DNA from: Scytalidium lignicola
Taxonomy: Eukaryota > Ascomycota > Leotiomycetes
DNA length: 64,000 bases
Assembly: GCA_002812745.2 (NCBI GenBank)
Contig: NCSJ02000147.1
Span: forward strand, 1 to 64,000
Reading direction: 5' to 3'
The position numbers and the translations under genes are program-made. Positions within the stretch are counted from its first letter, which is position 1, and every line of letters begins with the position of its first letter. Below the pieces are notes generated by a model that was not told where the DNA came from, did no database searches, and saw only the letters and a program-made list of their open reading frames with translations. Shown here in pieces: positions 23,551-34,806 of the stretch.

Positions 23551-25800
23551 ATGGCTACGCCCACTGTTGCTGCTGCTCGATCGGAGAACTCGTGCCGCCG
23601 ATGTCATCAACGTAAGAAGAAATGTGATCGGCTTTTGCCTCAATGTGAGGCATGTAAGAAAGCTCGCGTTTCTTGTAGTTTCTTGGATCAAGGCGATCAT
23701 GTCGGCTCATTTCCTATCGCGTAGGTCGAAGCTTTTGCGTGTTTTTATTGATCCTCCAGAAAATGAAAGTAGCGATTGCTCACGGCTGGTTTCTGCTAGG
23801 TATGTGCGGGGCTTGGAGCGTCGGGTGAGAGAGCTCGAAAAGCAACTGTCGCAGTTTGAGACGTTATCTCCGGGACGCACTTTTCAATCAGATTACCCTA
23901 TCGAGAAGGAAAGCAGGACGGAATCCGAGTTTGGACTCTTTACTCAGGATCACGATCTTCTCGATTTTTCGTCACCGGCACCCGTAGATCTAGATCTCAA
24001 CCAAGCGTCACCCACCGCCACCGGCGGAACGAGAGATAGGGATGCTTCTCTGGCAGCAGAGCTGGAACTCCTCTCCTTGGAGGCAACAGCAGAACGACAT
24101 CTTGGATCATCATCTGGTGTCTCGTTTGCTAAACTTACCCAAGCCATTCTACGAAGACTCAGCCCCGACAAATCATCCTTTGTATTTGAGGATGACTTCG
24201 AGCTCGAACTAATACCTGACGCGAACGCCGTATCCCCCCCATCTCTCGATTTTATCGGATCACATGATATTAACTTCTTGTCCTTATCCTCACCGCCAGC
24301 TTTTAGTTCTTTCCCATTATGGGAACAGCTAGGAGATCCAGATCTTTCGGAATCGGTTTCATTTCCTCCAGAGGCAGATACAGCTCGTCTCACCGATTTT
24401 TATTGGGCACATAGTCATACACTGTACCCCATTATTCACAAAAATGAGTTTATGAAAGTTCTTTGGCGAGTATACGAAGATCCTCAAGATCCTCATGCGC
24501 AGTCTCCGCTATGGCTTTTTCGAATATGGATGGTACTCGCAATTGGGTCGACAGCATATTCCTCTGTGTCTCTTGTTGATGAATCAGAGTCTGTCATGTT
24601 TTTCAATAGAGCCATGACTTACTTTGAAGGTGCTCTTGGGTGTGGAGATATGGTAACTGAATTTCTTCAAGTTCCTGTAAACTTTTGTCTTATTTATAAA
24701 TGAGGTGCTGACAATAGATGTGCAGGCTGCTTTAGAAGTCTTGATGCTGCAGGTGTCATATTCATTCTTCAACCAGATCGGGCCCAGTATATTTGTCTCC
24801 TCACTGTGCTGGTACTGAACTAATAAAGTGTAGATACCTGGTTTCTTGTTGGTGTAGCTGCGCGAATGGCTCTTGGAATGGGATTACATACGTCGAGCGC
24901 ATATCAGAACGTCCCAGTCAATGTTAGCGAACATAGGAAACGACTGTTCTTTTCCCTGTACATGATGGACCGGTAATTTCTGTCTTACTGCATGTATTCT
25001 TGATACTAACCATCTGCAGTATGGTATCCATGGCATTAGGCCGGCCTTTTGCTATGCGGGATGATGATATCGATGTTGAGGTACCCTACCTATAAACATA
25101 ATTATATTCTTAACCTGACTCGATATAGCCATTTGCAGACGCCGATGATGAGAACATAAAACCCGATAAGATTATTCCTCAAGGCCTTCTGCAACCATCC
25201 AGCATGGCAGTGCCTCTTCACATTTTAGCACTACGAAGGATAGCCAGCGAGATAGGAGAGAAGGTTTACTCTAGTAACAAGACTCGAAGTTTAAGCCCCG
25301 AACAACGGGATCAGATCATACAAGATATACATAAAAAACTCATTGAATGGCGACGTAGCATGCCATTCCCTTTACCGGACTCGCAATCTCGGGTACCTCA
25401 CCTGATCACCTCATGGTTCGACCTCAATTATTACACCCATGTCACTATGCTCTATCGGCCTTCTCCACTCTGCCCGACTTTAGATATTGCGAAGATAAAG
25501 ATCCTCGCCGAAGCGTCAGCTATGTCAATCCGCCAAGCAACCAACATGCATCACCAGCAACGATTTGCCTACAACTGGTTGAATCTATTTGGGGTCTTCA
25601 CATCTTCTTTGACGTTGATGTACTCTATTACTGTTCAACCAGATTTGACTTCTGTTTTGAGCCAAACAGATGCTCTTAATGATTTGGAGTTAGCTATGGA
25701 ACTGTTAGGTACTTTTGGGAAGAAATTTGCCTCAGCGAGGAAGTGTCAGAGCATGGTACATGAGGTTTTGTGCCAATTGCGAACGCATGTTGTACCGTGA
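23551..25800 (+). CDS. Zn2Cys6 transcription factor with Fungal_trans domain
   Basis: Six exons: 23551-23720, 23800-24652, 24726-24786, 24834-24972, 25020-25080 and 25129-25800, giving 651 residues. Zinc cluster CRRCHQRKKKCDRLLPQCEAC near residues 15-35, then a coiled-coil-like linker (YVRGLERRVRELEKQLSQ), an acidic/Ser-rich middle, and a Fungal_trans domain starting ADTARLTDFYWAHSHTLYPIIH. The small exons rebuild the conserved core ALEVLMLQVSYSFF, TWFLVGVAARMALGMGLH and RKRLFFSLYMMDRMVSMALGRP. It lies between the permease relic and the CYP504-like P450 in the same direction, so it may regulate them (inference). Confidence 0.9.
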
Positions 25801-26547
25801 GGGTAAATAGTTGAAAATTTTATAATAATGTGATCGTTGCTTTCTATGTTATTGTATATCACGAAGTTATACTTATGAAGAAGCCTATTTATATTGGAAG
25901 AAATTCGCGCTACAAAGTAGCAATCAAATTATTTTACACAACTCAGATTAGTATTCATTAAAAATGCGTCAGTTATTTCTTTCATATTTGGGTTAGTTGA
26001 CTTACTATATCTAAGAGTCATGTATAAAGGTAAAAGCATGGTTTACAATTCAAAATATACACTGGTTGATACAGCTTAAGAGATATTCACATATTCGCAG
26101 AAAATTAAAGGTCAAAATTTTCGGTTTCTACCTAAATCAATCCATCTTGTACAGATATTTGTTAACAGGACTACATTGTCGATATCGTAATAACTATATA
26201 TACAGGTTCCCAGTCCTATTAAAATACAAGTCTTCATCATCGTATGATCAACTGTCCATCAATGAGTGATGTGACAATTAATTAACAATAATCCCAATAA
26301 CTGAACCAATAGTAGTAGCAATTCTTATTGTGGAACCCGAAATGATGGTGTCGGAGAGTCCGACAACAAAGTACTTGCACCAGCGCATTGTCCGCCGCTA
26401 GGACAGGTCTTTACCATAAAGACATGGCAATATTGTACTCGATTATGATTTAAGTGAAAGACATGGCTTTTCTTCTGCAACTCCATTGCTCAACATACAC
26501 AAGGATTTGTGAGCTGCTGCCCTGTCTTTACTTTACCTGGAAGCAAA
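25801..26547. other. AT-rich intergenic stretch
   Basis: No gene. AT-rich, with only chance open frames. Holds the promoter of the P450 at 26548. Confidence 0.4.
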
Positions 26548-28359
26548 ATGAATTCCTCGCCGGATCTATCTTTTGATCATCTCGCTGGGGTCGTACCCCG
26601 CACGTATGCTGTTTATTTCGGCACTGTGCTATTTCTGTATCTATTATATCGAGTATGTCACGATCCCTAGATATAAACGACTTGGATCTTTGACACTTAC
26701 TCCTAACTTAGTGGTCTGTATCAACTGATATTCCATACATAAAAGGAATTCCTGAAATTCCGGGAGCCATACCAATAGTTGGACATCTCTTAAAACTAGG
26801 AGATGATCACGCAAGTGTTTGTGAAGGATGGTGGAAGAAGTAACTAAACCTTTTATTTCCCTTTCACTCCTCAAAACCAGACTAACCGGCAGCTCTCTAG
26901 GTCTGGCGACTCTGTCTTTCAAATCCGCCTAGGTAACACCAGGGCTGTTGTCGTCAACTCGTTTGATGATTGTAGAAAAATGCTCGTTGGTAATCAATCA
27001 GCTCTCATAGATCGACCAAAGCTGTATACCTTCCATGGCATTATTTCCTCAACCCAAGGATTCACGATTGGCTCCTCACCATGGGATGAGAGTTGCAAAA
27101 ATAAACGGAAAGCTGCCGGTACAGCTCTTGGAAGACCAGCTTTGAGGAGTTATTATCCAATGTTCGATTTAGAAAGTTATTGCATCGTGCGCGACTTATG
27201 GCGTGACAGCAAGCAAGGAGATCTTGAGTTGAATATTCGGCCTTTTATCCAGCGCTATGCATTGAATACCACCTTGACTCTTTGTTACGGAATTCGCATG
27301 GATGAAGTCTATGATAAGTTACTCCGTGAGATCCTATTTGTTGGGTCCGCAATCTCACTGCTACGCTCTGCTTCCGAGAATTATCAAGATTATGTCCCGA
27401 TTCTACGATACTTACCAAATAACAAGAAGAATATACGTTCAAAGGAACTAAGGGACCGACGAGATGTTTACTTGAATCTTCTTCTGGATAAAGTGCGAGA
27501 TATGATCAAAATGGGCACCGACAAGCCCTGTATTTCTAGTGCTATCTTGAAAGATGAAGAGACTAAGTTAACAGGAGTGGAGGTTAGCTCAATCTGTCTA
27601 TCTCTGGTATCTGGAGGCTTTGAAACAATTCCAGGAACGCTTACGTCTTGTCTCGGCTCACTCTCTACACCTGAAGGACAGATCTGGCAAGAGAGAGCAT
27701 ACCAAGATATCAAGCGATACTATCCTGACATTCGAGAAGCTTGGAAAAGCAGTTACCAGGAAGAGAAAGTGCCTTATATTAATGCTATCATCAAAGAAGC
27801 AGGAAGATACTATACAGTCAGCTCAATGAGTCTTCCAAGGAAAACTGTTTCTGAAGTAAACTGGAACGGAGCCATTATCCCTCCTAAGACCATGGTCCTT
27901 ATAAACGCGCAGGCTGGAAACCATGGTTAGTTGCCTGTCATCCCTATTTTCTCATTTCAAATGCTGATTCAGGACACCTTAGATGTCGGACATTTCGGAA
28001 CTGACGCTGGGAAATTCGACCCTGAACGTTTCCTAGATTCCATTGATCCTCCAGTAGAGACACCATCAATCGGACTTAATCACCTGAGTTTCGGTGCTGG
28101 AGCCCGTGCATGCTCTGGACAGTTTATTACCCCACGGCTGCTATATACAGCACTTGTACGTATAATCACATCTTTCAAGATTGTTGCCAGTGAGACAGAG
28201 CCACCGAACACAGACTATGTCGACTATAACCAATTTAAAACTGCTCTTGTGGCGATCCCAAGAGACTTTAAGGTGAAACTCATCCCTCGTGATCCTGAGT
28301 TGGTGGAAGAATGTTTGAAAGATGCGCAGCTGAGGACAGTGGATCATTATAGAGAATAG
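26548..28359 (+). CDS. cytochrome P450, CYP504-like (phenylacetate hydroxylase family)
   Basis: Exons 26548-26652, 26712-26839, 26901-27925 and 27983-28359 give 544 residues. N-terminal membrane anchor (YAVYFGTVLFLYLLYR). Motifs: IPYIKGIPEIPGAIPIVGH, IDRPKLYTFHGIISSTQGFT and GSSPWDESCKNKRKAA, which strongly recall CYP504 (PhacA/PhacB, phenylacetate 2-hydroxylase and 3-hydroxyphenylacetate 6-hydroxylase). I-helix SGGFETIPGT, ExxR in IKEAGRYY, and the haem loop FGAGARACSG with its Cys ligand are intact. The haem exon begins after a 57-nt intron that uses the second of two AG sites. Such enzymes feed aromatic acids into homogentisate. ER-bound and dependent on P450 reductase. The substrate call is by family resemblance only. 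Confidence 0.9.
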
Positions 28360-28617
28360 CTTATATCCCTGTAGTGCCTGCTTAATATCTTCTCAAGTCT
28401 TGAGATATGACTCTCACGTCCACATTCTCGATATGGTAGCATTTTTTGGAGCCTCTATCTCGTACGCTTAGATTAAGATATGTATGCATTATATAAACCC
28501 GACTTATAGATCTTGTCTTGTTATTTGCTGTAAGATTAATTCATATACGATCAATACTAAGTTACGTAGGGTTGCATTTGAACATGTACCCGCGCAGTAT
28601 TTGTCTATACTAGGAAA

Positions 28618-29748
28618 TCAGTACTTCATTCGTTGCTCCAAAATTCCAACGTTCCTATCCATCACACCCGATGCAGAGTTACCTAGTTGCCCAGGCAATG
28701 AAATTACATTCTGTGGCTTGGTGGTATCCAACTGATAATTTTTAGCTATATCCTGTGCTAGGTGGAGGTGCGACGACCTATCCATAGACTGAGCGGATAA
28801 TATATTTAGGATGGATTGTAGAGAGTTTGGGCTGGAATTTTGCGATTGCATTTGTAGGGCTTGAAGTGTAAGAGCAATATCTGGTGTCCGCGAGTCTTGT
28901 AGCAGCGCTTGGAGAGTTTCTGGACTGTGAACGCCAGCCGCCATAACTGCACTGAGTTGAGCCTCATTTTTTGAGACTTTCAGGCTGAACTGAGGTTGAG
29001 ATGCATCACTGCCGAAGATTGCACGACTACCTTGACCAGCCAAGTTCCCTTCGATGACAATTTTAGACTCGATAGAGTCTGCAACTTGCTGAGCGCGAGC
29101 CAGGCTATCCAAACTGCCTTGTAATCGTTCTATATCTTCTTGGAACATCTTCTGTGAGGAGGCTTCAGCACTCTCAACAGCTTGCTGTACCTGATCTAGA
29201 TGTTTCCCAAGATCCCCCCTCGTATCACGAATCGAATTTTTGAGGTCGTCTAATGAACCTTGTGTGGAAGAGTTTTCTCGACTGAAAGGGTGAGCATCTA
29301 GATGTACAGAAGGATTAAACACAACTTACAGGTTAATCGAAGCAAAGATAATACTAATTGTCGACTTATAACTAGCAAGTTGTTTCTTCGTGTCTTCAAA
29401 ACTCTTTCCATTGTATTGCATCTTGAGCCAAGATCGAATACTCCTTGAACCGTCCTTTGAATGTTTCATACATGTATCGAGCATTTCTCGCATTTCTTCA
29501 CATATCTTAGTGCAAGAATTCAAGGGCTGTCGAAGAGGCTCAAGCCTCTCTATTTCACATGAGTCATCAACCTGCGCACGAATTGACCCGAGCACAGCAA
29601 CTAGTGAGTGAAGATCATCTTCGATATCTTTGATGCTTTTACGATGGCTCCTGAAACTGGACACCAGTTCATATGTTGATTTGCTCGTGTCATATGCGAA
29701 AATAATCAAGGTTAGGATACTGGATGACAATCCTATTATCTCAGCCAT
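28618..29748 (-). CDS. protein with fungal STAND N-terminal (PigL_N-like) helical domain; candidate NLR-paired effector
   Basis: Exons 29748-29330 and 29281-28618 around a 48-nt intron, 360 residues. The start MAEIIGLSSSILTLIIFAYDTSKSTYELVSSF is the first helix typical of the fungal N-terminal domain of STAND proteins (PF17111-like, related to HeLo/SesA-type helical domains). A helical region follows to about residue 140, then a coiled-coil-like stretch (residues ~150-205). At residues 214-226 lies IVIEGNLAGQGSR, resembling the N-terminus of the NACHT-WD40 protein encoded divergently at 30067. The C-terminal 100 residues are Gln/Ser rich, suggesting low structure. No NACHT follows, so the domain stands alone. 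By analogy with HET-S/NWD2 I infer a membrane-active effector triggered by the neighbouring NLR. Confidence 0.8.
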
Positions 29749-30066
29749 TAGGAGCGAAATAATAACATCACCATATAACCAAGAGAGAATACCAAGATGT
29801 TGAGATCAAGAGCAAGTAATTCAATATTAGGGCAAGTTTGTTATCACAGCCTCGTGAGGCTGACTGAGGAAGAAGGAAACGTGGCACGTTGCTATTTAGG
29901 AAAACTGTGAGAGAGGCTGAAACACCCCTTGACATACTTAAATTTACAATAATCTCACTTTAAACCCAGCATCATCCCATTTCCTTCGAAGTATCCTAAT
30001 ATATCAAAGGGGATCTACTTGTCTCCTTAATAAGTAGAATCCAGCCTCGATTGTGTTTCAAGGCCA
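29749..30066. promoter_or_regulatory. shared divergent promoter of the effector/NLR pair
   Basis: 318 bases between two divergent start codons. No coding frame. The head-to-head arrangement suggests co-regulation. Confidence 0.45.
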
Positions 30067-33000
30067 ATGACGCCACACGCCAACGTACATGGCAATACTG
30101 CCGGTCCTGGATCAACACAGATTAACAATATCAATTTTACAAAAAGTAAGATCAATATTATATTCTACGCATGGTTAATGGTACAAAGCTTACGGGTGAA
30201 TACAGCATATACGGACGAGGAGCTTATTTCTACGCTTTACGATGTCCGGATTCTCTGCTTGTTCAAAATGAGTTGAGAGAGGATAAAGACAAGTTACGCC
30301 CCAATTTAATCAATTGGATTTTCAATGATCAGCAATATCAAAGATGGTTGAATGATAATAGTATTGGATTGCTCTGGATAAAAGGCGGCGCTGGTAAAGG
30401 GAAGACCATGATGTCTATTAGTCTTATCGACCATCTTTCCGAAGAGGCTTCAAGTGTGATAACTTATTTCTTCTGTCGAAATACGAATTACGAACTTAAT
30501 ACCATCCAAGCCATTATTAAAGGGTTAATTCTACAACTGGTAAGAAAACAACCCGAACTCAAAGAGTCCTTACGGTGTAGGTGGGATAGAGACAATAAAC
30601 ATTTCAACGAAGACATTACATCTTGGCGAGCACTCTGGAAAATATTCCTAGAAATGTTGGACTCTTGTAAGTGTCAGAGGATATACGTGGTTGTAGATGC
30701 TTTAGATGAGTGTCGGGATGATGACATAGCAACTTTCTTAAGACTCATTGTCCGAGTGGGAGTCAGGCACACATCTAAAGTGAAATGGCTGTTAACAAGT
30801 CGACCTTTGGATGCTACTGAGTGGGAACTACTAGATGGATCTGATCTAGTACAAGTCAGTCTTGAGCTAAACTCAGACCATATTTCTGACGCGGTCGAGG
30901 CATATGTTACTTCTAAAGTTGCGGAGCTTGACAAACGTCATAACTTCGGACACGCATTGTTGCAAAAGGTAGAAAGTATACTCAAGATCAAGTCTGAAGG
31001 CACATTTCTGTGGGTCAGTCTAGTTTTCAAAAGACTTGAGGGTGTACACAAGGATGAGGTTCTCACTGTGATTGAAGACTTACCCAAGGGTCTACATCCA
31101 TTTTATCACAGAATTCTTGATCAACTCAGTCAAGGTGATACAGTTACTGTCAAAGGATGCATGAGACTACTTAAAGGCTTATCGACCTCTTAAACTGGCA
31201 GAAGTCAGCAGTGTGATAGATTTTCTAGATGATCAGATATTAATTGAAGCGTTAGTCGATCGATGCGCTTCACTCATTCGGAAACGAGGACACACTATTG
31301 AGTTTGTTCATCAATCGTCTAGAGATTATCTATCTGGAGATGGACAGTCTATCCTCAACACTGCTGAAGAGTATGGACATGCTAATGTCTTATCCAGCTG
31401 TGTACACCACTTATCTGAGCGACTTAAACCTAATCCTTTTGGTTTACTAACACCCGATTCTACAAAGAATAGGATTAATGAGCTGAAGGGCCCGAGGGGA
31501 AATTTGCCGATAGCTAGTATTGATTACGCAGCAACATTCTGGGTACGGCACCTCGATTCCGTCCAGTCTTCAGCACTGGTGGAGGATGCTCTCAGTGATG
31601 AAGGTGCAATATCTAGATTTCTCCGAACATTATTTTTGGAGTGGCTAGAATGTCTAAGCCTATTGGATAAATCATCTCGAGCAATTGAGGACCTGATGAT
31701 ACTGACAGACGCCGTAGGTGTAAGTAAGATGTGCCTCAATTTTTAAAGTTACTTATCTCAGAGTTGCATAGAAGATCCGGCAATCTTCTCTATCGATGTT
31801 TTTAAAGGATGCCACACGTTTCTTATTGCGCCACCGTCAGATACTAGCAACTTGCCCTTCCCAGATCTACAGCTCCGCAATCATTTTCAGCCCAGAGGCA
31901 AGTATTGTGAGGAGGGAGAATTTACATAAAGTCCCTAAATGGCTAAAGAGTATACCTCAGACGGACAACAATTGGGGACCTCTCATCCAAATACTGAGAG
32001 GACACACTTCAGGTGTTACAAGTATACGTTTTTCTCCGGATGGTAAACGCATTGTCTCAGGCTCTCGTGACTCCACGGTTAGGATATGGGATGTTATCAC
32101 TGGCGAGCTTCAGAACACATTAAAGGGCCACTTAGGTCCTGTCGTTACTGTTATCTTTTCACCGGATGGCAATCAAATAGCATCGCATCATATTTTTAGT
32201 AGTGTTATTAATGTATGGGATGCGAGAAACGGCGAACTTCGACCGACATTAAGCACCCAAGGAGTCGCTAGAATTATGGTTTTTGCACCAGATGGAAAAC
32301 ACATTGTTGTCTCTTTTTCTGTCGGGACTGTTAAGCTATGGAATGTTGAAACCGGTCAAGTCCGGGAAATGCCGGGAAACAGCCTGCCCCACAATAGTAA
32401 ACCATTCTGGCTTATAGGCTTTTCACACAACAGCCAGCGGGTAATTGCCGTACACCAGGAAAAAANGTGTCGTGTTCTGGGATTTATTAACAAATGAGAC
32501 TCAGGCGGGAACCCTCCATCAAGTTGATTTCAACCCCTTCCAGTTAGACAACGGGGTAATTTCAGTTATACCGGAAGCTGGAGGGGATCCTATTCTAATG
32601 AGGGAGTGCTTCCGGCCTGAGTTTCCGTATAATGGATCTCCCGCAATTTCACCAGACAGGAATCTCGTGGCGTTACCTCAAGACGAGACTATTGAGTTAC
32701 GAGATAACACTACGGACGACTCGGAAAACAATTTTACAGCCCACGAAGATGAAGTCCTGACTGTGTGTTACTCCCCAGACGGTCGATATCTTGTATCTGT
32801 GTGTTACAAAGAACTCATACTGTGGGATTGTATGACCGGAAGTACAGCATCGGATTGTAAGCAGATTTACACGAGACCGATTGATAAATTGGCCGGTGTT
32901 CGCACTGCGGCATTCTCACCAGATAGCAAGGAGATAGCACTGTTCAATTATTACGGCCTGACTTTATGGAACTTCAAGACCGGTAAAGCGCGAAAAATAT

Positions 33001-33677
33001 GGAACTGGAACTACGTCTCCCGGTTTCGTTCTCCACGTCTTGCATTCTCACCAGATAGTACACAAATTACAGTAGTGAGCAAAAAAAGGATCTGGCGCTT
33101 GGATGCTAGAAGTGGTGACCTCCAAAAGGAATTTGAAATTCCTTGGGACCAGTCAGCAGTGGCCGTAGCCTTTTTCCCAGATGGAAAGCAAATCGCTACG
33201 TCATCTGATGACTGTAGAGTGATAATTTGGGATCTGGAAACTCCTCCAAATGCCGCCAACCTTTTCCGAAAGATTATTGGAAGTCGCACTGCAGTTTCCC
33301 AACTTCAAGTACTTGAGACCTCTACGCCTATTTTCAAGATGAATTTCTCAACAGATGGTCGGCACCTGGTGACTGAAAATGGCTTGATCAAGATCAAGGA
33401 CAATGAAAATAAACCAACCTCGGATTCTGAATTAAACAATTACTTTTATGTCGCTGATCAATGGATCTACTATGCGTCCATCCTAATATTGTACTTGCCA
33501 TGGGATCACTATAAAGGAATTTATGATGTAAATGATGATCGAGTGGCCGTGGCCTATAAGAATGGTCGAGTTATGCGCTTTGATTTTGATCTTCAGAGTC
33601 TCCGCTCAGCACTAGGACTTGGACACGAGGACAAACCACATCAAGAGTTTCCTGTCAGGGTTAAACGAATGAGGTGA
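30067..33677 (+). pseudogene. NACHT-WD40 STAND (NLR-like) protein gene, frame broken
   Basis: Exon 1 (30067-30145) encodes a short leader with NVHGNTAGPGSTQINNINF and no globular effector domain. A 60-nt intron (30146-30205) leads to TDEELISTL. NACHT follows with P-loop LLWIKGGAGKGKTM, Walker B YVVVDALDEC and WLLTSRPLD. A winged-helix-like region comes next with FVHQSSRDYL. After a 52-nt intron (31720-31771) comes SSAIIFSPEASIVRR, then WD40 repeats (FSPDGKRIVSGSRDSTVRIWD and several degenerate blades) up to 33677. The frame breaks at about 30238 (two extra bases), about 31172 (one-base shift) and at the N at 32466. All blocks on both sides are well conserved, so either recent decay or sequencing/assembly error is possible. 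Confidence 0.85.
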
Positions 33678-34806
33678 TCCATATGACACATGGAGAATAA
33701 TTTACAAATGAACTATTTTTAAAAAAAATTTAGATGTTGTACACGGTATCTACCGTTTCTGATCTGTAGGAATCACCAATTCACTGACTCTCCCATCTAC
33801 AACACATCTAATAAACACAATATTAACTACCGTATAAGTACATATTATATTTTCAAATCCATTATAATCCAATCAATAAAACTAAAGACACTAATATAGT
33901 CACACTCTAAAGATGCAGCCAATCATATAAAGTCACGATATTTAAGGATAGTCTTTCTCAAAAGATCATACAATTCAAAACTGCATTCTCGTCCCTAGAT
34001 TTTAAGTCAATAGCCTAGAGATTCAAATCAGTGTAGGTTACTCGTAATTGTTAGGCATGCATATTCACTTCTCATATAAGTCATATGAATTACTCGAAAC
34101 TAGGTAGTCTTAAAGTTCATGACCCCTAATCCCCACCAGTTCCTCTAAGCTATTTTAACTTCTTCAAATTCAACTCCGACCAAAATACTTAGATATAAAA
34201 CCTTACTATTATGGTCAGTATTGTTGAAAGGCTCTGATTTTAATAAGATCAGCTATTTTAAACAGGTGTAAGCACGATTTCTCCTATTAGTATAACTTAA
34301 CCACAAATGATTACTTTTGCTATTACAAAATTGTTCAAAACTTTGTGAAGATCAAACTTTGGCCTGTTAAAGATGACCTCGAATAGAACCAGCATAATAT
34401 TCAAGATAAGTTCACAGTAGCTGGGAACCCGGTGTGAGGTTCAGTAAAGATGACATTCAAGTAAACGCAGTTGCGATTTCAACAACTTTTATACTAACAA
34501 TTACTAAATATTTAACGCAGAGAGGTGCATCGGCTCTGTTCTTGCCACAACTTTATTTGTTTCATCCACCAATGACTGTTGGTTGTTAGCTACCGCCCGC
34601 CCCAAGGAGCTCGTCCAAGTGCTGCGGTCGGCCTAATGAGGTGGTCTCGGATAAGCAGGGGACGAGGAGTTAACAGCTAATTGAGTATTTTATCTATACA
34701 AATTATATGTACCATCACCTTGTCGCAATGCTACATCCTCTGACATCTGACATTCTAACATACAGACGACTTTTAAATTACTACAACCTTTTCATTCTGC
34801 CATCTA
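33678..34806. other. AT-rich intergenic stretch with a dispersed repeat
   Basis: No gene. Strongly AT-rich from about 33700 to 34540. Contains one copy of the repeat at 34546-34667. Confidence 0.45.
34546..34667 (+). repeat. dispersed repeat, copy A (with 52251-52372)
   Basis: Around 120 bases match 52251-52372 in the same orientation, including TTAGCTACCGCCCGCCCC and GTGCTGCGGTCGGCCT. Differences are largely transitions (for example TAATGAG here, TGATGAG there) plus a few 1-base gaps. No terminal repeats or coding content seen. Confidence 0.75.

Noticed and set aside
23950..24393. 147-codon Ser-rich antisense frame
   Set aside because: Mirror of the acidic/Ser-rich linker of the C6 regulator on the plus strand.
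31740..31800. Alternative 3' splice site at CTCAG in the NLR intron
   Set aside because: It leads into a frame lacking the FLLRHRQ..SSAIIFSPEAS segment; the later GCATAG site restores it in phase.
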